A model generated the notes under the pieces. It had not been told where the DNA came from. It saw nothing but the letters and a program-made list of their open reading frames with translations, and made no database searches. Positions 12,814 through 22,548 of a DNA stretch of 35,656 nucleotides are shown in pieces; within the stretch, counting starts at the first letter, position 1; each line of letters opens with the position of its first letter. The translations under genes were made by a program, and so were the position numbers. This stretch comes from a virus, in IMG/VR virus record IMGVR_UViG_3300012147_000004, positions 1 to 35,656 of that record; one strand, written 5' to 3'.

Positions 12814-14625
12814 ATGGCTGAACAAATTCAAAAACATGAAATCGGTGCGTTGATTCGAAAGATGGAAAGCGACTACCGTACAGGCACAACCACTATTTCA
12901 AAGTATGTGGATTTCAATCTGCTTGAAAACCTTGAAAAGATTGACGCTTATACAAATTCAAAACACACATCAGGTGCGGAAGATTCACTTGGAAGAGATA
13001 AACCTTTTTTCAATATTGTTACAAGTGCAATCAACATCTGGTATCGTGCCACTGACATTGACCGCAAAGATATTCGAATCAAATCAACAAAGCTGAAAGA
13101 CACCACACGTGCTTTTGTTGCCACAATGAAACTGCAACAGTGGATGCGTGACACTGGATTCGGTGCATTCCTTAATAAATGGGGGCGGTCACTTGCGAAG
13201 AATGGATCATCAGTGCTGAAGTTTGTTGAAAAAGACGGCAAGCTGATTCCAATGGTTGTTGACTGGATGAAAGTTATCATTGATGCGGTCAACTTTGACG
13301 ACAATCCAGTGATTGAAATCATCGAACTGACACCGGCTCAATTGAAGAATCGAAAAGGTTACGACAAAGACGTTGTGAATTCCCTTTTATCGGCTGTCGC
13401 TGTTCGGGAAACTCGTGATGGTCAAAAGAAAGACACCAAAGCAAATTACATTAAAGTATATGAAATTCACGGTGTCCTTCCATTGTCTTATATTACTGAC
13501 AAAGAAGAAGATGAAGAAACATTTACACAACAAATGCACGTGATTTCATTCGTTGCAAAGAACGACAAGGGTGATGAATTCGATGAATTTACACTTGCCA
13601 AAGGTCGGGAAGCAAAAAGCCCATACATGATTACGCACTTGATTGAAGAAGAGAATCGGTCACAGTCAATTGGGTCAGTTGAACACTTGTTTGATGCACA
13701 GTGGATGAATAACCACACAGCAAAGGCAATCAAAGACCACCTTGACCTTGCATCGAAGATGATTTTCCAAACGTCTGATGATACATTCGTTGGTCAAAAT
13801 GCTTTGTCTGCTATTGAAACCGGTGACATTCTTATCCACGCACCAAACGAACCGTTGACACAAATGAACAACAGTTCACACGACATCACACAGTTGCAAA
13901 ACTTTGGGACTATGTGGAAGCAACTTGGAAATGAAATCACTGGTATTTCTGAAGCGATGATGGGGTCAACTCCAAAGTCAGGTACAGCGTGGCGACAAAC
14001 TGAAGCGGTTCTTTCAGAATCACATGACTTGTTTGAACTCATGACGGAAAACAAAGGACTACACATCGAAGAAATGATGCGAAAGTTTGTGCTTCCACAC
14101 CTGAAGAAGCAACTGAAGAATCGTGACGAAATCATCGGTGTTCTTGAAGACCACGACATCAAGCAAATTGATAGCAAGCTGATTAAGATTCAGACTGAAA
14201 AGAAAGTGAAGCGTGAAATCATTGACTCGCTAACACAAGGCGAACTTCCTGTTCAGCTTGATGTCGAAGCCACACAAGAATCAGTCAAAAGCGAACTTGC
14301 TGAAATGGGAAATGTCCGGTCATTCATCCCTTCCGAAATCGAAGACCTTGAATGGGAAAACTATTTCGAAGGGATGGTGTGGGAATCTGAAGTTGATGTT
14401 ACCGGTGAAGCAAGTGCGACACAATCACACATGACAACACTGACAACAGTGCTTCAGACAATTGCAACAAATCCGGCGGTGCTTTCTGACCCGAATGCAA
14501 AGATGTTGTTCAACAAGATTTTGAGCATGACCGGTGCTGTTTCACCAATTGAAATGGCGGAAACACCAAAGCCACCAATGCCAACGGAAGCGATTCCAGC
14601 GGATGCGGTTGAAGTTAATCAATAA
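12814..14625 (+). CDS. Portal protein
   Basis: 603 residues, directly after terminase and before the scaffold/coat genes. The segment GITGISEAMMGSTPKSGTAWRQTEAVLSESHDLFE fits the portal stem/crown region. The N-terminal region KPFFNIVTSAINIWYRATDIDRKDI resembles portal wing domains. It forms the dodecameric DNA entry channel and docks terminase. The C-terminal tail is proline-rich. Assignment is based on size, order and local motifs. Confidence 0.82.
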   Translation: MAEQIQKHEIGALIRKMESDYRTGTTTISKYVDFNLLENLEKIDAYTNSKHTSGAEDSLGRDKPFFNIVTSAINIWYRATDIDRKDIRIKSTKLKDTTRAFVATMKLQQWMRDTGFGAFLNKWGRSLAKNGSSVLKFVEKDGKLIPMVVDWMKVIIDAVNFDDNPVIEIIELTPAQLKNRKGYDKDVVNSLLSAVAVRETRDGQKKDTKANYIKVYEIHGVLPLSYITDKEEDEETFTQQMHVISFVAKNDKGDEFDEFTLAKGREAKSPYMITHLIEEENRSQSIGSVEHLFDAQWMNNHTAKAIKDHLDLASKMIFQTSDDTFVGQNALSAIETGDILIHAPNEPLTQMNNSSHDITQLQNFGTMWKQLGNEITGISEAMMGSTPKSGTAWRQTEAVLSESHDLFELMTENKGLHIEEMMRKFVLPHLKKQLKNRDEIIGVLEDHDIKQIDSKLIKIQTEKKVKREIIDSLTQGELPVQLDVEATQESVKSELAEMGNVRSFIPSEIEDLEWENYFEGMVWESEVDVTGEASATQSHMTTLTTVLQTIATNPAVLSDPNAKMLFNKILSMTGAVSPIEMAETPKPPMPTEAIPADAVEVNQ

Positions 14626-14635
14626 GTAAAAAAAT

Positions 14636-15196
14636 ATGGCGAACCAAAAAAAGATGCGTTATGAAAATAACGAACTCGGAATTATAAAAAGTACCTTCTC
14701 GGAAAACCCTGCAATTCTTCTAGCGTTGCGAAAGGTTTTCTTGCAAGTGGAACTGTCAAAGGCTGACATCGAAGTGCTGAAACCAATTCGTGAAAATGAA
14801 GTGGTGCAAGCATTGGTGCGGAAAACATATCTTCCAACTATCGAACTTGATGCCCCTATCGGTCAGATTATCGACTTGTGGCTGACTGTGGATAGTAAAG
14901 ACAAGACACCAATGGAATCAGTTCTTGCATTGAAAGTTCGAACACGTTTGATGGAACTGATTGAAACTGGTCTTACTCGACTAGAAACCGATAAGACTGA
15001 AGCAACTGAAGTTGTTGTTGATTGGAAGCCTGATTATTCTTTGGAAGATGATGAATTGTATGTCGAATGGACTGCAAGAAATGGAGTTATCACACACACA
15101 GAATTTCAGATGTCACAAATTTCAGTGCTTGCAGAAAAGAAAGAAGAAACACCTGAACAAACAGCAAAGCGTTTGAAGATGGATTCTGCACGGTAA
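14636..15196 (+). CDS. Hypothetical structural-operon protein (186 aa)
   Basis: Lies between portal and scaffold, 10 nt after the portal stop. Mostly helical N-terminal half (NPAILLALRKVFLQVELSKADIEVL) and acidic C-terminal half. No recognised family. Position suggests a head-assembly role. Confidence 0.65.
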   Translation: MANQKKMRYENNELGIIKSTFSENPAILLALRKVFLQVELSKADIEVLKPIRENEVVQALVRKTYLPTIELDAPIGQIIDLWLTVDSKDKTPMESVLALKVRTRLMELIETGLTRLETDKTEATEVVVDWKPDYSLEDDELYVEWTARNGVITHTEFQMSQISVLAEKKEETPEQTAKRLKMDSAR

Positions 15197-15201
15197 ACGT
15201 G

Positions 15202-15210
15202 TGGTACAAT
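15202..15210 (+). promoter_or_regulatory. Extended -10 box before scaffold/coat genes
   Basis: TGG-TACAAT right after the stop at 15196, leaving a leader of about 45 nt before the scaffold ATG at 15261. It would give extra transcription of the most abundant structural genes. Confidence 0.4.
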
Positions 15211-15260
15211 ATTATTAAATACGACACTAAAGTCTCTAAAATGACTAATGACTAAACATT

Positions 15261-15815
15261 ATGAGTGAAACTCAAAAAGAACAAACAGTAGCAGTTGAAG
15301 AAAAAGTTGAAGTTGATCTTGATTTCAAGATTGAAGACCTTGCGGATGATGCTTCACCTGAAGATACCCAAAAAGCGATTAAAACTTTAACAGCACAAAA
15401 GGCTCATTGGCGGAAGAAGTATGAAGATGCTTCAAAAGTTGATGAAACCAAAGATGTGAAGACTGAAGAAAAGAAGACTGAAGTGAAAGCTGATACGTCT
15501 GAACTGACTCAATCTGACATCATCACATTAGCTCGAAGTGAACTTGCAGATGAAGACATCCCTGAAGTTTTGGAATACGCCAAACTTAAAGGTGTTTCAC
15601 TAAAAGAAGCTTTGACATCAAATGTTGTGCAAGCAATTCTTTCAACAAACAAAGAAGCACGGACTGTTGCAAATGCATCAAATACCGGCAAGACTGCACA
15701 AACCACAAGCGGAACATCAGATGATGAATTGATGGCAAACGCCAAAAAGGGAATCATGCCTGACTCCGATGCAGATATGGAACGTCTTGCAAAGCTTCGA
15801 CTAGGGGTTAAATAG
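15261..15815 (+). CDS. Scaffolding protein
   Basis: 184 residues, highly acidic and Lys/Glu-rich, with predicted long helices (SPEDTQKAIKTLTAQKAHWRKKYEDA) and a low-complexity linker (AKTGKTAQTTSG-like). It lies immediately upstream of the coat gene, the usual place for a capsid scaffold that drives procapsid assembly and is then lost. The C-terminal basic stretch ERLAKLRLGVK could bind the coat. Confidence 0.7.
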   Translation: MSETQKEQTVAVEEKVEVDLDFKIEDLADDASPEDTQKAIKTLTAQKAHWRKKYEDASKVDETKDVKTEEKKTEVKADTSELTQSDIITLARSELADEDIPEVLEYAKLKGVSLKEALTSNVVQAILSTNKEARTVANASNTGKTAQTTSGTSDDELMANAKKGIMPDSDADMERLAKLRLGVK

Positions 15816-15853
15816 GAAAAAATAGGTGAATTAATTCCTTAATTTTAATTCAC

Positions 15854-16711
15854 ATGGCTAATACAATAAGTTCACGAACATATCGTGACAAATACCGAAT
15901 GGCGACTATCGCACAACAGCTTCGAAACCGATTGGTGGCTGAAGCAATCTGTGATGTTGACCGAACTGACAACAAGCGAATTCAATCACCATATGGTTCA
16001 ATCCCATCTGCGACTGTTCAAGCTATTTCAGGAACATATACTGTTGATGACTTCACAACCACAGACGACACACTGACTGTAACTGACGAAGTTATTGTTT
16101 CAGAACACATTCACGATTTTGAAGACATCTTGACAAGCTTCGACATGTTCGCAAGCCGAACTGATGAAACTGTCTACGCTGTTGCTAACAAGATTGACCG
16201 ATTCGTTCTCAACAACCTGACTGAAGATGCAACAGGTGCATACACAACCGCAGCGGGTGGATTCACAACTGTTGCAAACGTGAACAAGATCATGGGTGAC
16301 TTGATCGGACTCGTTGCAGGGTACGCTGATGTATACAAGGGACTCTTCCTTGTTATCGAAAACACTGAAGTGACTGGCTTCATGCAAGCACAATCAACAA
16401 ATGGTTTCAGTTTCGCTGATTCTGCTTTGAAGAACGGCTTCATGGATTCATACAACGGTGTGGACATCCACGTTGTACGATCAGGAACATTCGCAAGTGA
16501 AACACTTGGAACAACTACTTACACCAACGCCGGACACCGTGTCTTTGGAGTAAAGAATGTTGCGACATACGCTTCACCACGTGGAATTCGTTTCGAAGAA
16601 AAGATGGTTTCAGAGAAGACTGGAATGGAAGTTGTGACTTACGGTTACATCGGATTCAAGCTTTGGACTCCAAAGACTGCACTCGTTGTTGACATCACAC
16701 TGACCGCCTAA
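15854..16711 (+). CDS. Major capsid protein
   Basis: 285 residues, followed by a terminator, with the regular codon use of a highly expressed gene. It has the helix-rich start of HK97-fold coats (YRDKYRMATIAQQLRNRLVAEAICD), then a VDDFTTTDDTLTVTDEVIVSEHIHDFEDILT segment typical of the E-loop/P-domain region, and a C-terminal P-domain sheet (GMEVVTYGYIGFKLWTPKTALVVDI). Position after the scaffold supports the call. Small for a coat but within range. Confidence 0.82.
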   Translation: MANTISSRTYRDKYRMATIAQQLRNRLVAEAICDVDRTDNKRIQSPYGSIPSATVQAISGTYTVDDFTTTDDTLTVTDEVIVSEHIHDFEDILTSFDMFASRTDETVYAVANKIDRFVLNNLTEDATGAYTTAAGGFTTVANVNKIMGDLIGLVAGYADVYKGLFLVIENTEVTGFMQAQSTNGFSFADSALKNGFMDSYNGVDIHVVRSGTFASETLGTTTYTNAGHRVFGVKNVATYASPRGIRFEEKMVSEKTGMEVVTYGYIGFKLWTPKTALVVDITLTA

Positions 16712-16717
16712 ATTACT

Positions 16718-16740
16718 CACTCCCTTCATTGGGAGTGTTT
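16718..16740 (+). terminator. Terminator after capsid gene
   Basis: CACTCCC (16718-16724), loop TTCATT, GGGAGTG (16731-16737), TTT. The short T-run suggests partial termination, which would set coat mRNA above downstream gene levels. Confidence 0.7.
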
Positions 16741-16821
16741 GGGTTGTGAAATGAGTTTTGTTCACCTATTTCTCAAATCGTAGCCCATACACTCTCATTG
16801 AAGGTAATCAATATAAAAAAT

Positions 16822-17031
16822 ATGGCAAAGAAAGAAGTACAAGAAGAAATTCAAGATGAAGCATTGGAAGAAACAACTGAAGAAGTAGTCACTGATGTGA
16901 ATGCATTCGGAAACGCTGTCTACACCAAAGCAACTTTCAAGGAACTTATGGAAAAATACAAGAAGCAAAATCCAAAAAAGTACGCTATGAAAGAAAAAGC
17001 ACTTGAAGCGACACTGAAGACATTGAAATAA
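16822..17031 (+). CDS. Small head-region protein (69 aa)
   Basis: The preferred start is MAKKEVQEE, after an AT-rich leader; a Met eight codons upstream (16798) is possible. The N-terminal half is very acidic (QDEALEETTEEVV) and the C-terminal half very basic. It lies between the coat and connector genes, so a head-completion or structural role is likely but unassigned. Confidence 0.6.
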   Translation: MAKKEVQEEIQDEALEETTEEVVTDVNAFGNAVYTKATFKELMEKYKKQNPKKYAMKEKALEATLKTLK

Positions 17032-17037
17032 TTTCTA

Positions 17038-17073
17038 CCCAACTTAATTGTTGGGGACAGATTATGATCTGTC
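17038..17073 (+). other. Two adjacent intergenic hairpins
   Basis: CCCAAC/GTTGGG (17038-17055, loop TTAATT) is immediately followed by GACAGAT/ATCTGTC (17056-17073, loop TATG). There is no T-run. They sit between the 69-residue gene and the connector gene and may be mRNA processing or stability structures. Confidence 0.5.
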
Positions 17074-17104
17074 ACAATTTGTCTTCATTAATTAATTTAA
17101 AAAT

Positions 17105-17860
17105 ATGAGCATACAATTTTCAGACACAACAACCAAAGACGGAATCATCCAAAACATCGAAGATGAATGCGGATTCAATGATGGTGACATCACTGACAAT
17201 CCGACTTTGCTTGCAAAATTCACAGGTGATGTGAACAATGCGTTGGATGAAATTTATGCTCTTATTTTTAAATCAGGTGGAGTGTGGCAATTCGATGACA
17301 TCAATCACGCAAAATACCCATTCATTGAAGCTCAAATGACTTCAGGAAAGCGTGATTATGCTTTCACCACTGACCAACAAGGAAATCTGATTCTTGATAT
17401 TTACAAAGTGATGGCAAAAGACGAAAACGGCGTATATCAAGAACTCACACAAGTTGACCAACAAGCCAAAAATACAAATCGAACCAATGTTGATTCGTTT
17501 TCTAACGGCTTGAATAAACAAGGGACACCGACACGATACGACATGACTGCAAATGGAATCTTCCTTGACCCGATTCCCGCTTACACACCTGATGAATTCG
17601 GAGTGAAAGTATTTATCAATCGGGAAGGTTCATATTTTGCACCCACTGATACTTTAAAGAAAGCGGGCTTCAGTGGACTGTTTCATTATCTTCTTGTGCT
17701 TTTACCGGCATATAAATACGCTCGTATTCACTCACTTCCACAAGTGACACGAATCGAGAATGATATAATGAAAATGAAAGGTGAACTGACAATCTCATAT
17801 GGTCAACGATCACGAGACATTAAAAGAAAACTAATCCCGAATCGGGAATCTAACAAATAA
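17105..17860 (+). CDS. Head-tail adaptor/connector protein
   Basis: 251 residues. The start SIQFSDTTTKDGIIQNIEDECGF, the WQFDDINHAKYPFIEAQM segment and the helical C-terminus resemble phage head-closure/adaptor proteins that stack below the portal in podoviruses. Position after the coat gene agrees. No catalytic motifs. Confidence 0.55.
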   Translation: MSIQFSDTTTKDGIIQNIEDECGFNDGDITDNPTLLAKFTGDVNNALDEIYALIFKSGGVWQFDDINHAKYPFIEAQMTSGKRDYAFTTDQQGNLILDIYKVMAKDENGVYQELTQVDQQAKNTNRTNVDSFSNGLNKQGTPTRYDMTANGIFLDPIPAYTPDEFGVKVFINREGSYFAPTDTLKKAGFSGLFHYLLVLLPAYKYARIHSLPQVTRIENDIMKMKGELTISYGQRSRDIKRKLIPNRESNK

Positions 17861-17866
17861 TAATTT

Positions 17867-18277
17867 ATGGCTACTTTCAACAAAGTAAACTCATTCGTTG
17901 AAGCACTTGCAGAAAAGGTTCACAATCTTGGTTCTGACCAACTCGTGATTGCTTTGACAAACATTGCACACAACGCATCTTGGACACAACTATCAGACTT
18001 AACACAGGTTGCTTATACAAACCTTTCAAGTCGAAACATCACAACCACATCATCAACACAGACAAGTGGAACGTACAAACTGACACTGACTGACCTTGTA
18101 CTTACGTCTTCAGGTGGAACAACCGGTGCATTCCGCTACGTGTACATCTACAACGACACAGCAACAAATGATGAACTCATTGGTTACTACGATTACGGAA
18201 GTTCAATTACACTTCAAGATGGTGACACATTTACTATCGACTTTGACGCATCAAACGGCGTTCTAACACTCGCATAA
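17867..18277 (+). CDS. Virion structural protein (136 aa)
   Basis: Beta-rich protein with the pattern GAFRYVYIYNDTATNDELIGYYDYGSSITLQDGDTFTIDF, common in small phage head-decoration or tail-attachment proteins, and an N-terminal helix. It follows the connector by 6 nt. Exact location in the virion unknown. Confidence 0.6.
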   Translation: MATFNKVNSFVEALAEKVHNLGSDQLVIALTNIAHNASWTQLSDLTQVAYTNLSSRNITTTSSTQTSGTYKLTLTDLVLTSSGGTTGAFRYVYIYNDTATNDELIGYYDYGSSITLQDGDTFTIDFDASNGVLTLA

Positions 18278-18279
18278 TC

Positions 18280-18717
18280 ATGAATAAATCTGAATTAGAA
18301 TTGGAAATCACATCAAAATCTTTAAAGGTTATTGAAACAATTGAAGAAAATGATGCTAAGAAAAATGATGCAAATGTGAAGTCTTACATCACAAATGTGA
18401 TGGAACAAGATGGAAAATCAGTTCGTGGGCGAAACATTGGTTGGTACACAATTGATGAAGGTACTGAAAATGAACAAGCATTCTTTCGTGATACACCTGT
18501 TGCAAAGCGTGATTGGGTTGATAAATTCACCGGAATGCTTAATAAGCTTTCACCCGAAACATTTCTTCGATTTAAAATTGAAAGTGTTGATGAAGAAGAC
18601 CGAAGTGGATATGCAACAGTGATTAAAATGAATGAAGACAAAACTGTTTCTGAAATGCGTATCTTCATGTATCGAGATACTGCAGGAAACGAAAACACTT
18701 ACGCTGAAATTAAGTAA
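18280..18717 (+). CDS. Hypothetical protein (145 aa)
   Basis: Acidic, begins MNKSELELEITSKSLKVIETIEEND; the C-terminal half looks beta-rich. It lies 2 nt after the previous gene in the structural operon. No family recognised. Confidence 0.6.
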   Translation: MNKSELELEITSKSLKVIETIEENDAKKNDANVKSYITNVMEQDGKSVRGRNIGWYTIDEGTENEQAFFRDTPVAKRDWVDKFTGMLNKLSPETFLRFKIESVDEEDRSGYATVIKMNEDKTVSEMRIFMYRDTAGNENTYAEIK

Positions 18718-18723
18718 TAGAAT

Positions 18724-20361
18724 ATGGCATTCCCTAGTGACTACACAAAATATCAAGAAGTCACGATTGATGCAACGAAAGTAACCGCTGATCAGACTGA
18801 TTTCGTTGTATATGTTGACTTGGCTGAACTTGTGAAAGCAGGTGCGGACATTTTTGATACGTGTCGCACTGATGGGGGTGATATTCGAGCAACAAAAACT
18901 GATGGAACAACTGAATTGCCAATTGAAATTGTTGCAATCGACACTACAGGCAAAACAGGTGAAGTTCACATCAAATTTACTGGAACACTTTCAAGTTCGA
19001 CTGATACTGTTATTCGTCTTTGGTATAACGGAACTGACACACTTCCGGCGGTCACAGCAACCTATGGTCGGAATAACGTATGGACTGGTTATGTGATGGT
19101 TCAGCACATGCAAGGAGCGAATGCTTTGGCTAATGATGATAGCTCAAGTAATGGCAATGATGTAGCAACATCCACAGGTTCACCGCTTTACAGTCAGACT
19201 GGAAAGTTGTCAGGGAAAGCTATTGGATTTGTTAGTGCTTCACAAGAAAGTCTAGGAATTCCCGACAGTGTTTCACTTTCACCGTCAGCAGGTTTGCAGG
19301 TATCTCTTTGGGCAAAACCAACAGGAGATGGACACACGTTGGTATCCAAGCGAAACAATCCAAACTACGCATGGGAGCTCAACAACGAGAAATCGTTTTA
19401 CAAAATGCGTATCAATGACAACAGTAATGATGCCAACAGTACGACTGCACCATCAATCGGAACATGGCGACATATTGTAGGGTCTTATGATAAAGATTTA
19501 GGTTCTGCAAACATTAAGATGTTTGTAAACGGTACTCAAGAGGGGTCAAGAAGTTACACAACAGCACTAAATGATACGGCTGTTCAGGTTGATATTGGGC
19601 GACGTTCATATTCAGGTGCTGAAAACTATGCAGATGCATCAATAGATGAGGTGCGTATTGCATCTGCACCTAAAGCTACTGGTTGGATTTCTACTGAATA
19701 CAATAACCAAAATGCACCAGACACATTTTCAACTGCCGGTGATGAACAAACTTCGAGTAGTGGCACAGACTATCCAATCACAGCATCAGTTGGTGCATTC
19801 ACACTCACAGGTGTTATTACAGCACTTCAAATTGGTCTTCAACTCATTGCATCAGTTGGTACATTTGCACTGACTGGGATCACAACAGGATTGAAATTCG
19901 GGAAGACTCTTATTGCGAACACGGGAACTTTCGTTCTTACTGGTATTGAAGCGGTATTAATCGCCGGCGGAAGACTTTCGGCTGAAGTAGGAACTTTTGT
20001 TCTTACCGGCATTGATGCGACACTCGCAATTCCACGGCGATTTTTGGCTGAAGTTGGTGAATTCACATTGACTGGAATTGACATCACTTTCCAATCAGGA
20101 AAAGGAATGATCGCATCAGTTGGCACATTTGCTTTAACTGGATTTGATGCCATTTTCGGACTTGGAAAAGGGATGGTCACATCAGTTGGAAACTTCACAC
20201 TGACTGGATTCACTGTCACGTTTGATTGGGTTAAACGAATTACAGCCGGTGTAGGGTCATTTATTCTTACTGGTATTAATGCAATTCTTCGCCCTTCAAA
20301 TATTTGGAGTAATCCATCAGACAAAAACAATGCTGATTGGGTTAATAAAGACAAATCTTAA
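18724..20361 (+). CDS. Tail fibre-like protein: DUF2341/LamG-like domains plus eight 22-residue repeats
   Basis: 545 residues. The N-terminal region (DFVVYVDLAELVKAGADIFDTCRTDGGDIRATKTDG) fits DUF2341. Residues about 150-320 form a concanavalin/LamG-like jelly roll (LQVSLWAKPTGDGHTLVSK, GTWRHIVGSYD, ASIDEVRI), which usually binds glycans. Residues 354 onward are eight repeats of AxVGxFxLTG(I/F). It probably recognises the host surface. Confidence 0.7.
   Translation: MAFPSDYTKYQEVTIDATKVTADQTDFVVYVDLAELVKAGADIFDTCRTDGGDIRATKTDGTTELPIEIVAIDTTGKTGEVHIKFTGTLSSSTDTVIRLWYNGTDTLPAVTATYGRNNVWTGYVMVQHMQGANALANDDSSSNGNDVATSTGSPLYSQTGKLSGKAIGFVSASQESLGIPDSVSLSPSAGLQVSLWAKPTGDGHTLVSKRNNPNYAWELNNEKSFYKMRINDNSNDANSTTAPSIGTWRHIVGSYDKDLGSANIKMFVNGTQEGSRSYTTALNDTAVQVDIGRRSYSGAENYADASIDEVRIASAPKATGWISTEYNNQNAPDTFSTAGDEQTSSSGTDYPITASVGAFTLTGVITALQIGLQLIASVGTFALTGITTGLKFGKTLIANTGTFVLTGIEAVLIAGGRLSAEVGTFVLTGIDATLAIPRRFLAEVGEFTLTGIDITFQSGKGMIASVGTFALTGFDAIFGLGKGMVTSVGNFTLTGFTVTFDWVKRITAGVGSFILTGINAILRPSNIWSNPSDKNNADWVNKDKS
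19783..20301 (+). repeat. Eight 66-bp (22-aa) coding repeats
   Basis: Seven full repeats in exact 22-residue register plus a 19-residue eighth. Core AxVGxFxLTG(I/F), beginning at 19783 and every 66 bp to 20245. Nucleotide identity is moderate, so they are old, diverged repeats that keep the protein pattern. Confidence 0.85.
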
Positions 20362-20362
20362 T

Positions 20363-20512
20363 ATGACACCTTCAGAAAGAAAATTAATGGAAACACTTCA
20401 GACGATGCAAAAGCAAATCGACAGTCTGATAAAATGGAAGGAAGAGAAAACCCGACAACAAATTTCATTGCCGTTGGATGAACCTTCAAAAAACATTATC
20501 AATAACGCTTAA
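20363..20512 (+). CDS. Small coiled-coil protein (49 aa)
   Basis: The start at MTPSERKLMETL follows the fibre stop by 1 nt. It is a helical, probably coiled-coil peptide (ETLQTMQKQIDSLIKWKEEKTRQQ) ending 3 nt before the next gene. Possibly a fibre chaperone or linker, from position only. Confidence 0.55.
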   Translation: MTPSERKLMETLQTMQKQIDSLIKWKEEKTRQQISLPLDEPSKNIINNA

Positions 20513-20515
20513 TAT

Positions 20516-22537
20516 ATGTTTGTAACACCGAATCAAGAAACAAAACAACACCTTGAAACCAACGAAAGTGACCTTTCGGGGACAATTTACCGTTCAAGAA
20601 ACATTGACCTTGATGATGCGGGGTATATTAAGCTTGCTGAAGTGGCGGTGTCTGTAATGACGGAAGACGATGATGCTGATTTGGACACTGTTGACGCAAT
20701 GAATACATCAGACAATGATATTAAGCTAAATGGCGATGAAGTGTTTTCAGGTGAAATGAACATGACACCATTTAGCAACGGTTCAGGCGACACAAATCGC
20801 CCAAAACCATCAGTTGAAGAAGATGTGATTTTCTTTAACGAAACTGAAGTGGTATCTGATGGAACAGGTATCGCATACGAATCAAGTTCGAACACTTGGA
20901 CTGATATTTCACTTTCGCTTACTTCAAACACTCCGACTGCAATGACTGTTTGGGAAACTGAAGGTGTGCTTGCGGTTGGGAATAACAATAAAGTGAAATT
21001 TGTAAAAGAAGACTGGTCAGTGGATTCAACAGTTTTAACCCTTCCGCCTGACTATCAAGTTTCTTCTTTAGCGGTACAAGGATCACAGCTTTTCATTTGT
21101 ACTCGAAGTAAATCCGGTAAGGAAGCAATGATGTTCGTTGTTTCAACAATTCAAGTTGGTATTGATTTTGCTTATGGAGTTGGCTGTTTCGAAGTATCTT
21201 CAGTAAAGCCTTTCAAATCATCGGTGGCACTTCTTCTTGTAAATGGAAAACTTGTTCGCTTTAACGGTGGTGGTTTTGAAACACTTGCGGTGCTTCCTAT
21301 TAATAACAGTGGTATTGAATGGGGTGATGCAAATAATGACTATTCAACCGCTAACAATCGAGGAATGGACATTGACGGCGATAAGATTTTTATCAATATT
21401 GCAAATGAAACACAAGATGGAAAGTTCCGAATTTTGCCTGACTTCTTCGCCGGTGTATGGTGTTTCGATAGTCGAACTGGTTCTTTATATCACCGATATT
21501 CCCCAACATGGTCACAGGTGCAAATTTTAAGTGGGTTTAGCGTAACGGTTGATAATACAAATGACACGTTCACCCTAACATCAGGGAATCTTGATTTAGT
21601 AAAAACTGGAATGCCAATTCTCTTTAAAGATGGTGGCACACCGGTGATTCCCCAATTGAAGCAATCAACAGCGTATTACATCATCAAAGTTTCTTCGACT
21701 GTGTTTAAATTAGCATATACTTTTGCTGATGCTGTTGCCGACACTCCGATAAACATCACAGGAAACGGAAACAATAATCAAGACTTTTATATTCAACTAA
21801 CTAATGATTACGGATTCGCAACATATGATTCACGGTCTGCATTAGCTGTGTTGAATAATGAATTATTTGATGACACTTTAATGGGGCGAATCTGTATTTC
21901 TGCAAATATTTACGGAAAACAATCAACATCTGAAAGAACTTCAGTGTGCGGTGTGTCCCCTTTCCTTCCGAATCGTGGCTGGTTTTCAACACCACGTTTG
22001 AATTCAAATGCATATGAAGACGAATTCACAAATGCGTATATTAAACATGCACCACTAAGCGGTGATGATTTAATTATTTTGAAGTACAAAGATGTTGAAA
22101 AGCGTGATTATCCTTTCAGTTCAATCCTTTTCGACACAAGTGCAGACCGAATTGGAACATGGGTTGATACTGATACATTCACCACAACGGCTGACCTTTC
22201 AATGGTTGTTGCCGGTGAAGAAATTGAAATTATTGCCGGTGTTGGTTCAGGACACATCGCTTTTATTACTGAAATCACTGAAGATGCAGGGATGTATACA
22301 GTGAACCTTGCGGAAGGTTTTCCATTTGTTGAAGCAAGCGATGTAATGAACTTCAATGTCGATAACTGGAAAGAAGCGGGAAGAATTACAGCGGACACAC
22401 AAAAAACTGGTGGTGGTTATAAATTCCCTATCGGGAAAAAGACCAAAACTCTTCAGGTAAAAGTTGAGATGAGGGGGGTCAAAATCAAGATTGAAGAATT
22501 AATCGTCAACAACAAGCCGTTCAAGCTCGTGGTATAA
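20516..22537 (+). CDS. Large tail/hub structural protein, beta-propeller-like
   Basis: 673 residues, beta-rich, with blade-like repeats (GVLAVGNNNKVKFV, SSLAVQGSQLFICTRS, SVALLLVNGKLVRFNGGGFETLAVLP, FAGVWCFDSRTGSLYHRYSPTW). The size and position after the fibre fit a podovirus tail hub or stabilisation protein. No tape measure follows. The C-terminus is basic. Confidence 0.6.
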   Translation: MFVTPNQETKQHLETNESDLSGTIYRSRNIDLDDAGYIKLAEVAVSVMTEDDDADLDTVDAMNTSDNDIKLNGDEVFSGEMNMTPFSNGSGDTNRPKPSVEEDVIFFNETEVVSDGTGIAYESSSNTWTDISLSLTSNTPTAMTVWETEGVLAVGNNNKVKFVKEDWSVDSTVLTLPPDYQVSSLAVQGSQLFICTRSKSGKEAMMFVVSTIQVGIDFAYGVGCFEVSSVKPFKSSVALLLVNGKLVRFNGGGFETLAVLPINNSGIEWGDANNDYSTANNRGMDIDGDKIFINIANETQDGKFRILPDFFAGVWCFDSRTGSLYHRYSPTWSQVQILSGFSVTVDNTNDTFTLTSGNLDLVKTGMPILFKDGGTPVIPQLKQSTAYYIIKVSSTVFKLAYTFADAVADTPINITGNGNNNQDFYIQLTNDYGFATYDSRSALAVLNNELFDDTLMGRICISANIYGKQSTSERTSVCGVSPFLPNRGWFSTPRLNSNAYEDEFTNAYIKHAPLSGDDLIILKYKDVEKRDYPFSSILFDTSADRIGTWVDTDTFTTTADLSMVVAGEEIEIIAGVGSGHIAFITEITEDAGMYTVNLAEGFPFVEASDVMNFNVDNWKEAGRITADTQKTGGGYKFPIGKKTKTLQVKVEMRGVKIKIEELIVNNKPFKLVV

Positions 22538-22538
22538 T
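22530..22538 (+). promoter_or_regulatory. Extended -10 box before ejection-protein genes
   Basis: TGG-TATAAT at the hub stop codon, 10 nt before ATG 22549. It would give a very short leader for the following two genes. Confidence 0.5.
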
Positions 22539-22548
22539 CAAACTAAAT

